Below are positions 8,002-15,703 of a DNA stretch of 40,241 nucleotides, piece by piece (within the stretch, counting starts at the first letter, position 1; the number at the start of each line of letters is the position of its first letter). This DNA comes from Selenomonas sp. (GTDB lineage Bacteria; Bacillota; Negativicutes; Selenomonadales; Selenomonadaceae), in NCBI RefSeq assembly GCF_022771645.1, contig NZ_JALFCU010000025.1:1-40241 (forward strand), given 5' to 3'. Below the pieces are notes generated by a model, which was not told the DNA's origin, made no database searches, and worked only from the letters and a program-made list of their open reading frames with translations. A program made the position numbers and the translations under genes.

Positions 8002-8031
8002 ATTATACGTCCTTACGCCCGCTTTCGTCAA
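8002..8031 (-). promoter_or_regulatory. Near-consensus sigma-A promoter inside the end of the glycosyltransferase gene
   Basis: On the minus strand TTGACG (8026-8031), an 18-bp spacer and a perfect TATAAT (8002-8007). The -10 contains the stop codon of the glycosyltransferase gene. No protein gene follows, so the likely product is a small RNA antisense to the 7832-7930 gene. Confidence 0.7.
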
Positions 8032-8953
8032 GTGGGCGCTCTTTTTGCGTGAGATAGAGCGGCCGGCCTTTGACTTCGCGGAAGATGTGGCCGATGTATT
8101 CGCCGAGGATGCCGAGGACCATGAGCTGCGTGCCGCCGAAGAACGCGGCGAGGATGACGAGCGTCGACCAGCCTGGGACGGTGTCGCCCTCGAATTCTTC
8201 GAAGATGACATGGCCGAAGAGCGCGACGCTGAAGAGCAGGCTCAAGAGGCCGATGTAGAACGAGATGCGGAGCGGCACGATGGAGTTGCCAAGAATGCCG
8301 TTCAGCGCGAATTTCGCCATTTTCTTCAATGAAAATTTCGACGTGCCGGCATAGCGCTCCGGCGCGACGAACGGGACTTGCACCTGGCGGAAGCCGAGGG
8401 CACCGACGATGCCGCGGATGAAGCGGTCGTGCTCGCGGTACTGCCGCAGGGCGAGCACGGCCTCGCGATCCATGAGGCGGAAGTCCGAGCCGCCCGGCTG
8501 GATCGGGACTTCGGAGATGAGGTTCAGCGCCTTGTAGTAGTATTTCGATGAGAGGCGCTTGAACGCGGAGACGCCTTCTGTCGTCTCGCGGATGGTCTGC
8601 ACGATGTCATAGCCCTGCTCCCAGAGCGCGAGCAGGCGCGGGATGAGCGCGGGCGGGTGCTGCATGTCGCCGTCCATCGTGATGACGGCGTCGCCGTCCG
8701 CGTTGTCGATGCCGCACGTCAGCGCGGCCTGATGGCCGTAGTTGCGCGAGAGGTAGATGGCGCGGACGTGCGGGTTGTTTTTCACCGTCTCGCGCAGGAC
8801 GCGGCGGCTGTCCTCGCGCGAGCCATCGTCGACGAAGAGGAGGGTGTAGTCGTAAGGGAGCGGGGCCATCGCTTCGGCGACAGCTTGCGTGAAATGAGGG
8901 ATGTTTTCGGCTTCGTTGTAGACGGGGACGACGATCGTGATCTGTTTCTTCAT
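8003..8953 (-). CDS. GT2 polyprenyl-phosphate glycosyltransferase (GtrB/ArnC-like)
   Basis: This 316-residue protein starts with the GT-A nucleotide-binding region VVPVYNEAENIP, then VDDGS (41-45), the metal-binding DGD (94-96) in MDGDMQHPP, and GGSDFRLMDR. It ends with two transmembrane segments (about 226-250 and 262-287) and a basic cytoplasmic tail. This is the layout of bactoprenol glucosyltransferase GtrB and undecaprenyl-phosphate Ara4FN transferase ArnC, which load a sugar onto undecaprenyl phosphate at the inner membrane. Its start overlaps the stop of the upstream ArnT-like gene by 4 nt (ATGA). Together they would build a lipid-linked sugar and transfer it outside the membrane. Confidence 0.92.
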   Translation of the reverse strand: MKKQITIVVPVYNEAENIPHFTQAVAEAMAPLPYDYTLLFVDDGSREDSRRVLRETVKNNPHVRAIYLSRNYGHQAALTCGIDNADGDAVITMDGDMQHPPALIPRLLALWEQGYDIVQTIRETTEGVSAFKRLSSKYYYKALNLISEVPIQPGGSDFRLMDREAVLALRQYREHDRFIRGIVGALGFRQVQVPFVAPERYAGTSKFSLKKMAKFALNGILGNSIVPLRISFYIGLLSLLFSVALFGHVIFEEFEGDTVPGWSTLVILAAFFGGTQLMVLGILGEYIGHIFREVKGRPLYLTQKERPLDESGRKDV

Positions 8954-10470
8954 TCTGCTCTTCCTTCTGCGCGGCGGACGAAGAGGCGGCGGTTGCCTGC
9001 TGTCTCTTCCATGCGCCAGTCGCCGCCAAGGGCTTTGCGGAGGCTGGCGGCGGTCAGCTGGCCGCCGTGCTCGCCTGTCGCGCCGGTGACGAGGATGATG
9101 TCGCGGCCGGCCGGCAGCTCGTCCGTCGCGCGGAACGGCATGACGTCTTTCGCGTTCCAGCTGATGCCGTCAGGGCGCAAGCGTTCGATGGTCGCCCGGT
9201 CTTCAAGGCGTTCGACGAGGATACCGGAGTAGTAGACGAGCGATGTCTGGTAGTCCGTGCGGTACGAGACGACGAGCGGGGTCTTCCCGCTTTCCGCTTC
9301 CAGCTGCTGCGCGAGCGGCATGAGCGCTTCGGCGGCAAGGCGGCCGGAGTGTTCATCCATTTTTGGCGGCGCGATGACGCAGGCCGCGACGACGAGGAAC
9401 GCCGTCATCGCGCCCGCGACAACACGCGTGAGCTGCATACGCGCCGCAAAACAGCGCGCAAAGAGGAGCGCGAGCGGCATCATGTACGGGAACGTGTATG
9501 TGATGTATTTCGTCGCCATGCACTGGAACGTGACGAAGACCGCGACGGCCCAGACGACAAGGAAGCGCGTCGCCGTGTCTTTTGGCAAATGGATGTCGCG
9601 ATGGAAAAGTTTTTTCACCGCCGCTGGCGCGCCGGCAACCGACCACGGGAAGAAGCCGCCGAGGAAGACGACGAGGTAGAACCACCACGTGCTCGTCTCC
9701 GGGTGCTCCGGCACGGTCGCGCGCAGGACGTTGTGCACGCCGAGGAACGTGTCGAGGAACGCCGTGCCGTGGAGCTCGACCATCGGCGCGTACCATGTCG
9801 CGCAGACGGCAAAGAATAGAACGAAGCCCGCGAGAATGTGCAACGAGAGCAGTTCTTTCAGCCGCCGTTCCCAAGCGAGGAACAGCAGGATGATGAGTCC
9901 CGGCAGGCAAAGGCCGATCGGCCCTTTCGTCAGCACGGCGACGCCCGCGAGGAAGAACGCGAGGTAGTACCACGCGACCCATCGGCGGCCGTAGCGCGTG
10001 TAGCCGAGGTAGAATGCGGCAAGCATCGCCGACATCGCGAAGAACAGCGTCGTGTCCGTGATGACGGCGTGGCCGATGTACCAGCCCTCGACGGACGCGC
10101 CGAGGATGAGCGCAGCGACGAGGCCGATGCGCGCGCCGAACAGATGCCGCCCGAACGCGTACGTGAGGAAGAGGCTCGCCGTCATGAAGAGGCACGGGAA
10201 AAACCGCGCGGCGAAATCCGTGACGCCGAAGAGCTGGAATGCGACGATGAGCTCCCAGTAGAACATCACGGGCTTGTCATACCAGTAGTCGCCGTAGATG
10301 CGCGGCGAGATCCAATCGCCCGAGGCGAGCATCTCCTTCGCCGTCTCCGTGTAGTTCGACTCGACGGGATCCGTGATCGCGAGGCCGGAGCTCCCGACGA
10401 AGTAGACGAGGATGACGAAGAGGAACAAGAAAGCAACGTGCTTCCTTGTTGTTCCGTTGTCGAATCCCAT
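8950..10470 (-). CDS. GT39-type membrane glycosyltransferase (ArnT/PMT-like)
   Basis: This 506-residue protein is polytopic with a large first periplasmic loop carrying DPVESNYTETAKEML...DYWYDKPVMFYW, the region that holds the catalytic acidic residues in ArnT and protein O-mannosyltransferases. About 12 hydrophobic segments follow, then a soluble C-terminal domain. The family uses polyprenyl-phosphate sugars as donors on the outer face of the inner membrane; acceptors include lipid A. The partner gene (GtrB/ArnC-like) probably makes the donor. The ATG at 10470 has GGGGGAG 6 nt upstream; a TTG 15 nt earlier is less likely. Sugar and acceptor are not predictable here. Confidence 0.9.
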   Translation of the reverse strand: MGFDNGTTRKHVAFLFLFVILVYFVGSSGLAITDPVESNYTETAKEMLASGDWISPRIYGDYWYDKPVMFYWELIVAFQLFGVTDFAARFFPCLFMTASLFLTYAFGRHLFGARIGLVAALILGASVEGWYIGHAVITDTTLFFAMSAMLAAFYLGYTRYGRRWVAWYYLAFFLAGVAVLTKGPIGLCLPGLIILLFLAWERRLKELLSLHILAGFVLFFAVCATWYAPMVELHGTAFLDTFLGVHNVLRATVPEHPETSTWWFYLVVFLGGFFPWSVAGAPAAVKKLFHRDIHLPKDTATRFLVVWAVAVFVTFQCMATKYITYTFPYMMPLALLFARCFAARMQLTRVVAGAMTAFLVVAACVIAPPKMDEHSGRLAAEALMPLAQQLEAESGKTPLVVSYRTDYQTSLVYYSGILVERLEDRATIERLRPDGISWNAKDVMPFRATDELPAGRDIILVTGATGEHGGQLTAASLRKALGGDWRMEETAGNRRLFVRRAEGRAE

Positions 10471-10512
10471 GCGCAGCTCCCCCAAACGTTTTTCTTATGT
10501 TCAACGTGTCAT

Positions 10513-10541
10513 ATTCTAGCGCATGGACAAGCTTCTAGCAA
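10513..10541 (-). promoter_or_regulatory. Promoter of the ArnT-like/GtrB-like operon
   Basis: On the minus strand TTGCTA (10536-10541), a 17-bp spacer and TAGAAT (10513-10518), about 35 nt before the ribosome binding site. Confidence 0.75.
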
Positions 10542-10560
10542 GTAAAGAATCCATAACGCA

Positions 10561-10599
10561 AAAAAATGGCTGCGACTGTCATGAAGACAGCAGCAGCCA
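10561..10599 (-). terminator. Intrinsic terminator of the ula-type operon
   Basis: A stem of about 14 bp with one mismatch (10567-10580 with 10586-10599) closes a 5-nt loop. On the minus strand it is followed by six T. It lies about 20 nt after the stop of the last gene of the operon. Confidence 0.9.
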
Positions 10600-10617
10600 A
10601 GGAGTGCCAAAAGAATT

Positions 10618-11667
10618 TTATTTCGAGAGCTCGTAGAGAGCGATCTCGTCTGTCTCGCGGTTCGCCGCAATCAGAATGTCTTTGCCGCCATGCACGTAGT
10701 GCAGGACATTTGCTGCGCCGCGGCCGCGGTCGAGTTCTTGCGCCGTGTATGCGCCGTTCTCGTACGTGAACGCGAGCAGCAGGCGATCGCCTTTGCGGTT
10801 GCCGATGATCCATGTCGGCTGGCCGCAGACGTCGCCGCCGAAGATGGCGTGGAGGAACTCGAGCTTCTCGGGATACGTGTAGGCGATTTCGAATTTGCCG
10901 TTTTTCTTTTCGTAAATGTTGACCGTGTCGCCATGGAACGGCGCGATCGTCAGGAGTTCTTCTTCGCCGTCGCCGTTGAGGTCGAGGAGCAGGCCGTCGC
11001 TCGCGGCGTCCGTCGTGAGCGTGCGGATCTCCCATTCGCCTCCCGCCGTCTGCGGCGGGACGAATTGGAACACGCCGCCGTCGCACGAAACGATGGCGCT
11101 CGTGTGCGATGCGTCGTCCTGATGCAGGTAGTAGCCGTGGTTCTTCAGCATGCCGTCTTTCAGCATCGTGAGCGCGAGCTGATGATCATCGTTGTAGGCG
11201 GAAAGGTCGCCCGGCAGCTCGGCGACGAACACCTTGCCCGGGAAGCGCCAGTCGTCGCGATACTCATGGTCGGACTTCAGCGCGCAGGCGATGAGATACC
11301 ATTTCTCGCCCGACTGCAACAGGCCGAAGCGATGGACGAACGGCAGGTCGCAGAGCGTGCGGACTTCCCAATCATCTTTGCCGCGCGGCGTGACGATGAC
11401 GATCGACGCCTCTTGCGAGTCGTTCGGCGAGTAGAATTTCCGGGTCGCGAGGAACTGGCCGTCCGTACCCGGCACCTGCACCATCGTCATGACGCCGCCC
11501 GGGCCGTCCCAGACCGTCTCTTCCTTTTTGCCGTCGAGGCTGAAGAGGTAGCACGGGTTCACTTTCTCCGCCGCGCAGAGGAAATGTCCCTGCCCCTGAT
11601 ACTGGAGCGTGGCGAGCGAATAGCATTTTTCGAGGCTGCCGAGGACTTTTTTCTTGACTTGTAACAC
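10618..11667 (-). CDS. Unknown 349-residue beta-propeller-like protein of the ula-type operon
   Basis: I do not recognise a named family. The protein has no signal peptide or membrane segment and is built of repeated units of about 45-50 residues rich in W, G and aromatic strands. One unit has an FG-GAP/VCBS-like calcium loop, LDLNGDGEEELL, around residue 230. This suggests a cytoplasmic seven-bladed propeller. It starts with GTG, with AAGGAG 9 nt upstream, 36 nt after ulaE, and ends the operon, so it probably accompanies sugar-acid catabolism. The role is open: a lactonase-like propeller enzyme would fit the pathway but no catalytic residues are identified. Confidence 0.75.
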   Translation of the reverse strand: MLQVKKKVLGSLEKCYSLATLQYQGQGHFLCAAEKVNPCYLFSLDGKKEETVWDGPGGVMTMVQVPGTDGQFLATRKFYSPNDSQEASIVIVTPRGKDDWEVRTLCDLPFVHRFGLLQSGEKWYLIACALKSDHEYRDDWRFPGKVFVAELPGDLSAYNDDHQLALTMLKDGMLKNHGYYLHQDDASHTSAIVSCDGGVFQFVPPQTAGGEWEIRTLTTDAASDGLLLDLNGDGEEELLTIAPFHGDTVNIYEKKNGKFEIAYTYPEKLEFLHAIFGGDVCGQPTWIIGNRKGDRLLLAFTYENGAYTAQELDRGRGAANVLHYVHGGKDILIAANRETDEIALYELSK

Positions 11668-11703
11668 GTGGATGGTCTCCTTTTTTGTTTCAGTTGATGA
11701 GTT

Positions 11704-12562
11704 TTATGCGTTGGCGGCATCTTCGGCCGCGTCGAGGTATTTCCGTTGGAACGTCGCGGCATCGGTGATGACCTGCTGCCAGTCCGTGCCCTCTTTGTAC
11801 CAGAGCTCGGCAACGTAGCGGCGCACGCCGAGCGACCAGGCTTTCTTCGTGATGGTCGCAAAATCGACGTGGCCCGTGCCGAACGGGATCTCGCGGTACT
11901 TGCCGGGGACGGTCTCCTTCAGGTGCACGGCGACGATGTGGCCGCGCCCCGTCTCCATGTCAGAGGCCACACTTTTTCCATAAATCAGCGACGCGTTCGT
12001 GAGATTGCCCGAGTCCGGATAGACGCCGAGGTATGGCGAGTCGACTTCCGTGACATAGTGCATGGCCTTTTCGACCGTGTCCATGAACGGCGTCTCCATC
12101 GTCTCGAAGCCGAGCTGCACGCCGCCACGCGCCGCCAGGATCGCGGCTTTCGCGAGGTTCTCGGAAAAATATTTGCGCGTCTCCGCCGTGCCTTCGCTGT
12201 AGTAGACGTCGTAACCCGCGAGCTGGATCGTGCGGATGCCGAGGTCTGCCGCGAGCGCGACGGCTTTTTCCATGATCTCGAGGCTGCGCGCGCGCTTCGC
12301 CGCGTCGGGGTCGCCGAGCGGGTATTGCGGTGGCCGGACAGGCAGATCGAGCCGATGCGGACGCCCGTCGCGCGCATGGCGGCGCGCAGCGCATCGCGTT
12401 CGCCGTCCGTCCAGTCGAGCCGAGCGAGGCGCGCGTCGCTCTCGTCGACGCTCATCTCGACGTAGTCGAAGCCTGCGTCCTTCGCGGCCTGGAGCTTCTG
12501 CGCCCACGTGAGGTCATTCGGCATGGATTTTTCATAGAGGCCAGCTGGTAGCCGTGTTTCAT
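11704..12562 (-). pseudogene. ulaE: ulaE, L-ribulose-5-phosphate 3-epimerase, broken by two frameshifts
   Basis: The UlaE/L-xylulose-5-phosphate 3-epimerase sequence can be followed across three reading frames. From the ATG at 12562 (MKHGYQL) the frame is lost near 12545, where CTGGCC stands for an expected CTGGGCC. It resumes as LYEKSMPNDLTWAQKL...VEMSVDESD...ICLSGHR, and is lost again near 12330, where CACCGCAATACC stands for CACCGCCAATACC. It then resumes as YPLGDPDAAKRARSLEIMEKA...FETMETPFMD...PDSGNLTNA to the stop. Adding one base at each point restores 286 residues, the usual family length. The enzyme is a TIM-barrel metal-dependent epimerase. As read, the gene makes no full protein; both lesions are single-base losses in short runs, so sequencing error is possible. 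Confidence 0.88.
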
Positions 12563-12571
12563 TGCGCCACC

Positions 12572-13273
12572 TCAGCCTTTCTTCTGGCCATAGTAGGCAT
12601 TCGGGCCGTGCTTGCGCAGGAAGTGCTTGTCGAGGAGCACCTGCTGCATCGGGTCGCGCGACTGCGTGAGGAACTGCGTATGAAGCGCCATCATCGCAAC
12701 TTCCTCAAGCACGACGGCATGATAGACGGCCTCGGCTGCATCCTTGCCCCACGTGAACGGGCCATGTTCGTTGACGAGGACGGCCGGGATGTTCATCGGG
12801 TCGATGCCGTATTTCTCGAAGCGCTCGACGATGACGCGGCCCGTCTCGTACTCATAGCCGCCTTCGATCTCTTCCTTCGTCATGCGGCGCGTGCACGGCA
12901 CTTCGCCGTAGAAATAGTCCGCATGCGTCGTGCCATAGGCGCGGATGCCCTGCCCGGCCTGCGCGAACGTCGTCGCCCAACGCGAATGCGTGTGCACGAC
13001 GCCGCCGATCTTCGGAAACGCGTTGTAGAGCACGCGGTGCGTCTCCGTGTCGGACGACGGGTTCAGCTTGCCCTCGACCTTCTTGCCCTCGAGGTCGACG
13101 ACGACCATGTCGTCGGGCGTGAGCTTGTCGTAGTCGACGCCGGACGGCTTGATGACGAACAGTCCTTGTTCACGGTCGATGCCGGAGACGTTGCCCCATG
13201 TGAACGTCACGAGGTTGTGCTTCGGCAGCTGCATGTTCGCTTCATAGACTTCCTGTTTGAGTTTTTCGAGCAT
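12572..13273 (-). CDS. ulaF: L-ribulose-5-phosphate 4-epimerase (UlaF/AraD family)
   Basis: This 233-residue class II aldolase-fold enzyme interconverts L-ribulose 5-phosphate and D-xylulose 5-phosphate, the exit to the pentose phosphate pathway. Visible are LVTFTWGNVSGID, KPSGVDYDKL, SSDTETHRVLY, the zinc ligands in HTHSRWATTFAQAG, YGTTHADYF, NEHGPFTWG and the C-terminal YYGQ tyrosine. The ATG at 13273 has GGGGGAA upstream. It ends 9 nt before ulaE and begins just after a strong terminator hairpin inside the operon. UlaF, AraD and SgbE are close; the ascorbate PTS context favours UlaF. Confidence 0.92.
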   Translation of the reverse strand: MLEKLKQEVYEANMQLPKHNLVTFTWGNVSGIDREQGLFVIKPSGVDYDKLTPDDMVVVDLEGKKVEGKLNPSSDTETHRVLYNAFPKIGGVVHTHSRWATTFAQAGQGIRAYGTTHADYFYGEVPCTRRMTKEEIEGGYEYETGRVIVERFEKYGIDPMNIPAVLVNEHGPFTWGKDAAEAVYHAVVLEEVAMMALHTQFLTQSRDPMQQVLLDKHFLRKHGPNAYYGQKKG

Positions 13274-13305
13274 ATTCGTTTCCCCCAAAATTTCGATCGT
13301 TCCCC

Positions 13306-13347
13306 TAAAAAGAACAGGGCTGCTGCTTTTCTGCGCAGCAGCCCTGT
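13306..13347 (-). terminator. Intrinsic terminator inside the ula-type operon
   Basis: A perfect 13-bp stem (13314-13326 with 13335-13347) with an 8-nt loop is followed on the minus strand by TCTTTTT. It lies between ulaB and ulaF, with too little room for a clear new promoter before ulaF. Partial read-through would give less epimerase than transporter. Confidence 0.88.
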
Positions 13348-13381
13348 CGTCCGTTGTGTGTTTCAGGCTTTGGATGCGGGA

Positions 13382-13660
13382 TTATTTGAGGCCGGCCGCC
13401 TGGATCTTCTCCGTCATTTCCGCTTCGGACAGGAGGTTCTTCAGGCCGATGACCGTCGCTTTCGTGCCCGTGAACTGGCCCGTCAGGGAGTCGGAGCAGA
13501 ACACGACGTCATAGTTCGCCGCCTGCGACTTCGCGTCGCCGACATTCGTGTGGTAGATGTCAGCGTCGATGCCGAGCTTCTTGAAGACTTTCTGAAGCTT
13601 CATCTTGATGATCTGGGACGAACCCATGCCGCTGCCGCACGCTGCGATGACTTTCAACAT
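13382..13660 (-). CDS. ulaB: PTS EIIB component, L-ascorbate (UlaB/SgaB) family
   Basis: This 92-residue protein has the PTS EIIB phosphocysteine loop at the start (C8 in AACGSGMGSSQ). The cysteine takes phosphate from EIIA and passes it to the incoming sugar at the membrane component. Length matches the lactose/ascorbate-type EIIB. The start has AAAGGAG 10 nt upstream. It follows the EIIC gene after 82 nt, and the operon terminator at 13306-13347 lies just downstream. Confidence 0.93.
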   Translation of the reverse strand: MLKVIAACGSGMGSSQIIKMKLQKVFKKLGIDADIYHTNVGDAKSQAANYDVVFCSDSLTGQFTGTKATVIGLKNLLSEAEMTEKIQAAGLK

Positions 13661-13742
13661 TTGAAATGCACTCCTTTGAAATAGGTAGGAACTGTTTTAT
13701 CTCTTTTTGTATTGTATGCTTTTGAATCGTATTTGTCTAGTG

Positions 13743-15230
13743 TCAGTCGACGACGACTTGGTCGACGGGCACGCCCTGCTTCTTTGCGAGGACTTCCTTG
13801 TACTGGTCGTAATCCTCAGCGATGAGGAAGTACGTATCCTTGTGGCGCTGGTAGATGATCTGCGGGATCGCCAAGAGCGCGATGACGACGAACGCGACGC
13901 CGACGTACTGGAAGTTCTGCATGATGAGGCCGATGACAGGCCAGACCGTATCCCAGTCGATGTTGCCATGCCAGCCGCCGAAGTTACCGGTCGTGAAGTA
14001 GTACGCTGCGAAGCCGCCGCCGAGCACCTGCAGGATGCCGCAGCAGAACGGGATGATCGCTGCTGCGCGGATGCCGCCGAGGCGGTTCGCGAAGACGGCG
14101 AGCGTCGCGTTGTCGAAGAACAGCGGAACGAATCCGGAGATGACGAGGATCGGGCTGTGGAAGACGACGAGGCCGAGGATCGCGAGGAACTGGCCGAACG
14201 CGCCGAAGAGGAAGCCGAACGTCACGGCGTTCGGATGGCCGAAGCCATACGTCGCGGCGCAGTCGACGGCCGGGACGGAGCCCGGGAGAATCTTGTCAGA
14301 GATACCTTGGAACGAATTCGTGAGCTCCGAGACGAACATGCGGACGCCGAGCTGCAGGATGGTGAGGTAAACGGCGAAGTTCAGGGATTTCTCGAGGATG
14401 TAGAAACCGAAGTTCTGCGTGTCCTTGAAGCCCTTGTCGATCTGATGCATGAGGTCCGGGCCGAGGATCGTGATGATGCAGCCGAAGAAGATGAACATCA
14501 GGATGCCGGTGGCGACGACGTTCTCATTGAAGATGGAGAGGAAACCGGGAAGCTTGAGGTTTTCGAGGGATTTCTTCGGGTTGCCGATCTTCTTCGCGAT
14601 CTTGGACGTGAAGTAGATGACGAACATCTGCTGATGGCCCGTGGCGAAGCCGCCGCCCTCTGTGAGTTTCGCGACCGGCTCGACCGTGAGGTTCGAGGCG
14701 ACGGCCCAGTATGTGCCGAGCAAGACGCCGAGCATCAGGACGACGCCGGGATCCTGGAGGTCCGGAAAGCAGAAGAGGACGAGCCACAGAGCCGTCGACG
14801 ACTGCTGGACCATGATGTGGCCCGTGATGAACAGCGTGCGGATCTTCGTGTAGCGGCGAAACAGGACGAGGAGGATGTTCATCGTGAACGCGATGAGCAG
14901 GACCATCATCATCATGGAGAACGAACGGCCGATGTTCTCGACAGACATCTGGGCGGCCGTCTGGCCGAAATACGGGTCGATGACGGCAGCCGAGAGATCA
15001 AAGCGGTCTTTGAGGCCCGCGAGGACCGGACGGAAGTTGCCGACCAAGCCGCCGGATGCGACGTTCAAGATCATGTAGCCAACGACGGCCTTGATGAAGC
15101 CGGCGAGGCATTCGTAGATTGGCTTGCGCAGGAGCGCATAGCCGGCGAAGACGATGAAGCCGATGAAGAACTGCGGCTTCGTCAAGATGTTGTTCTGGAA
15201 AAATTCCCAGATGGGCATCAAAATTTCCAT
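13743..15230 (-). CDS. ulaA: PTS EIIC component, L-ascorbate transporter (UlaA/SgaT family)
   Basis: This 495-residue polytopic protein has the UlaA features: KPQFFIGFIVFAGYALLRKPIYECLAGFIKAVVGYMIL at the N terminus, FRRYTKIRTLFITGHIM, GGGFATGHQQM, and GHPNAVTFGFLFG. UlaA imports L-ascorbate with phosphorylation by the EIIB partner. About 11-12 hydrophobic segments are visible, with a C-terminal cytoplasmic tail some 30 residues longer than in E. coli. GGAGG lies upstream of the ATG and only 3 nt separate it from the EIIA gene. Other sugar acids cannot be excluded as substrates. Confidence 0.93.
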   Translation of the reverse strand: MEILMPIWEFFQNNILTKPQFFIGFIVFAGYALLRKPIYECLAGFIKAVVGYMILNVASGGLVGNFRPVLAGLKDRFDLSAAVIDPYFGQTAAQMSVENIGRSFSMMMMVLLIAFTMNILLVLFRRYTKIRTLFITGHIMVQQSSTALWLVLFCFPDLQDPGVVLMLGVLLGTYWAVASNLTVEPVAKLTEGGGFATGHQQMFVIYFTSKIAKKIGNPKKSLENLKLPGFLSIFNENVVATGILMFIFFGCIITILGPDLMHQIDKGFKDTQNFGFYILEKSLNFAVYLTILQLGVRMFVSELTNSFQGISDKILPGSVPAVDCAATYGFGHPNAVTFGFLFGAFGQFLAILGLVVFHSPILVISGFVPLFFDNATLAVFANRLGGIRAAAIIPFCCGILQVLGGGFAAYYFTTGNFGGWHGNIDWDTVWPVIGLIMQNFQYVGVAFVVIALLAIPQIIYQRHKDTYFLIAEDYDQYKEVLAKKQGVPVDQVVVD

Positions 15231-15233
15231 GTA

Positions 15234-15671
15234 TTAATCCTCCAGTGCTGCGAGTTCTTCCGGCGTCTTCGCCTTCAGCAGTTTCGCGACGAGCTCGTCG
15301 TCGGAAAGCGCCTCTGCCATGTCGCCGAGGTTCTTGAGATGCACGGCGTTGTCCGTCGACGCGAGGACGAAGAACAGGCGCGCGTCGTGCTCGCCGTCAT
15401 CGGCGAAGCGCACCGGCGTCTCCGTCTTCATGAACGAGATCGCCGTCTCATGGACGCCGAGGCCTTCCTGTGCATGCGGGATGCAGATGTCCGGCGCGAT
15501 GACGATGTACGGGCCGAGCTCCTCGACCTTCTTGATGATCTCTTCGGGATAAATGTCATCGATCGTCCCGTCCGCGAGCAGCGGCTGGCAGGCAGCGCGG
15601 ATCGCTTCTTTCCAATCCGCGAAGCCCTGCTGGAACGTGTAGTGCTTTTTCGCGACCATTTCCTTGAACAT
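15234..15671 (-). CDS. ulaC: PTS EIIA component (UlaC-like, mannitol/fructose-type fold)
   Basis: This 145-residue cytoplasmic EIIA has the phosphorylation histidine H66 in IAPDICIPHAQEG. It receives phosphate from HPr and donates it to EIIB. AAAGGAG lies 10 nt upstream of the ATG. It is the first intact gene of the operon after the truncated ulaG, and directly precedes EIIC. Confidence 0.92.
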   Translation of the reverse strand: MFKEMVAKKHYTFQQGFADWKEAIRAACQPLLADGTIDDIYPEEIIKKVEELGPYIVIAPDICIPHAQEGLGVHETAISFMKTETPVRFADDGEHDARLFFVLASTDNAVHLKNLGDMAEALSDDELVAKLLKAKTPEELAALED

Positions 15672-15703
15672 TTCTCGAAAACTCTCCTTTCAAGCTGCGA
15701 ACA

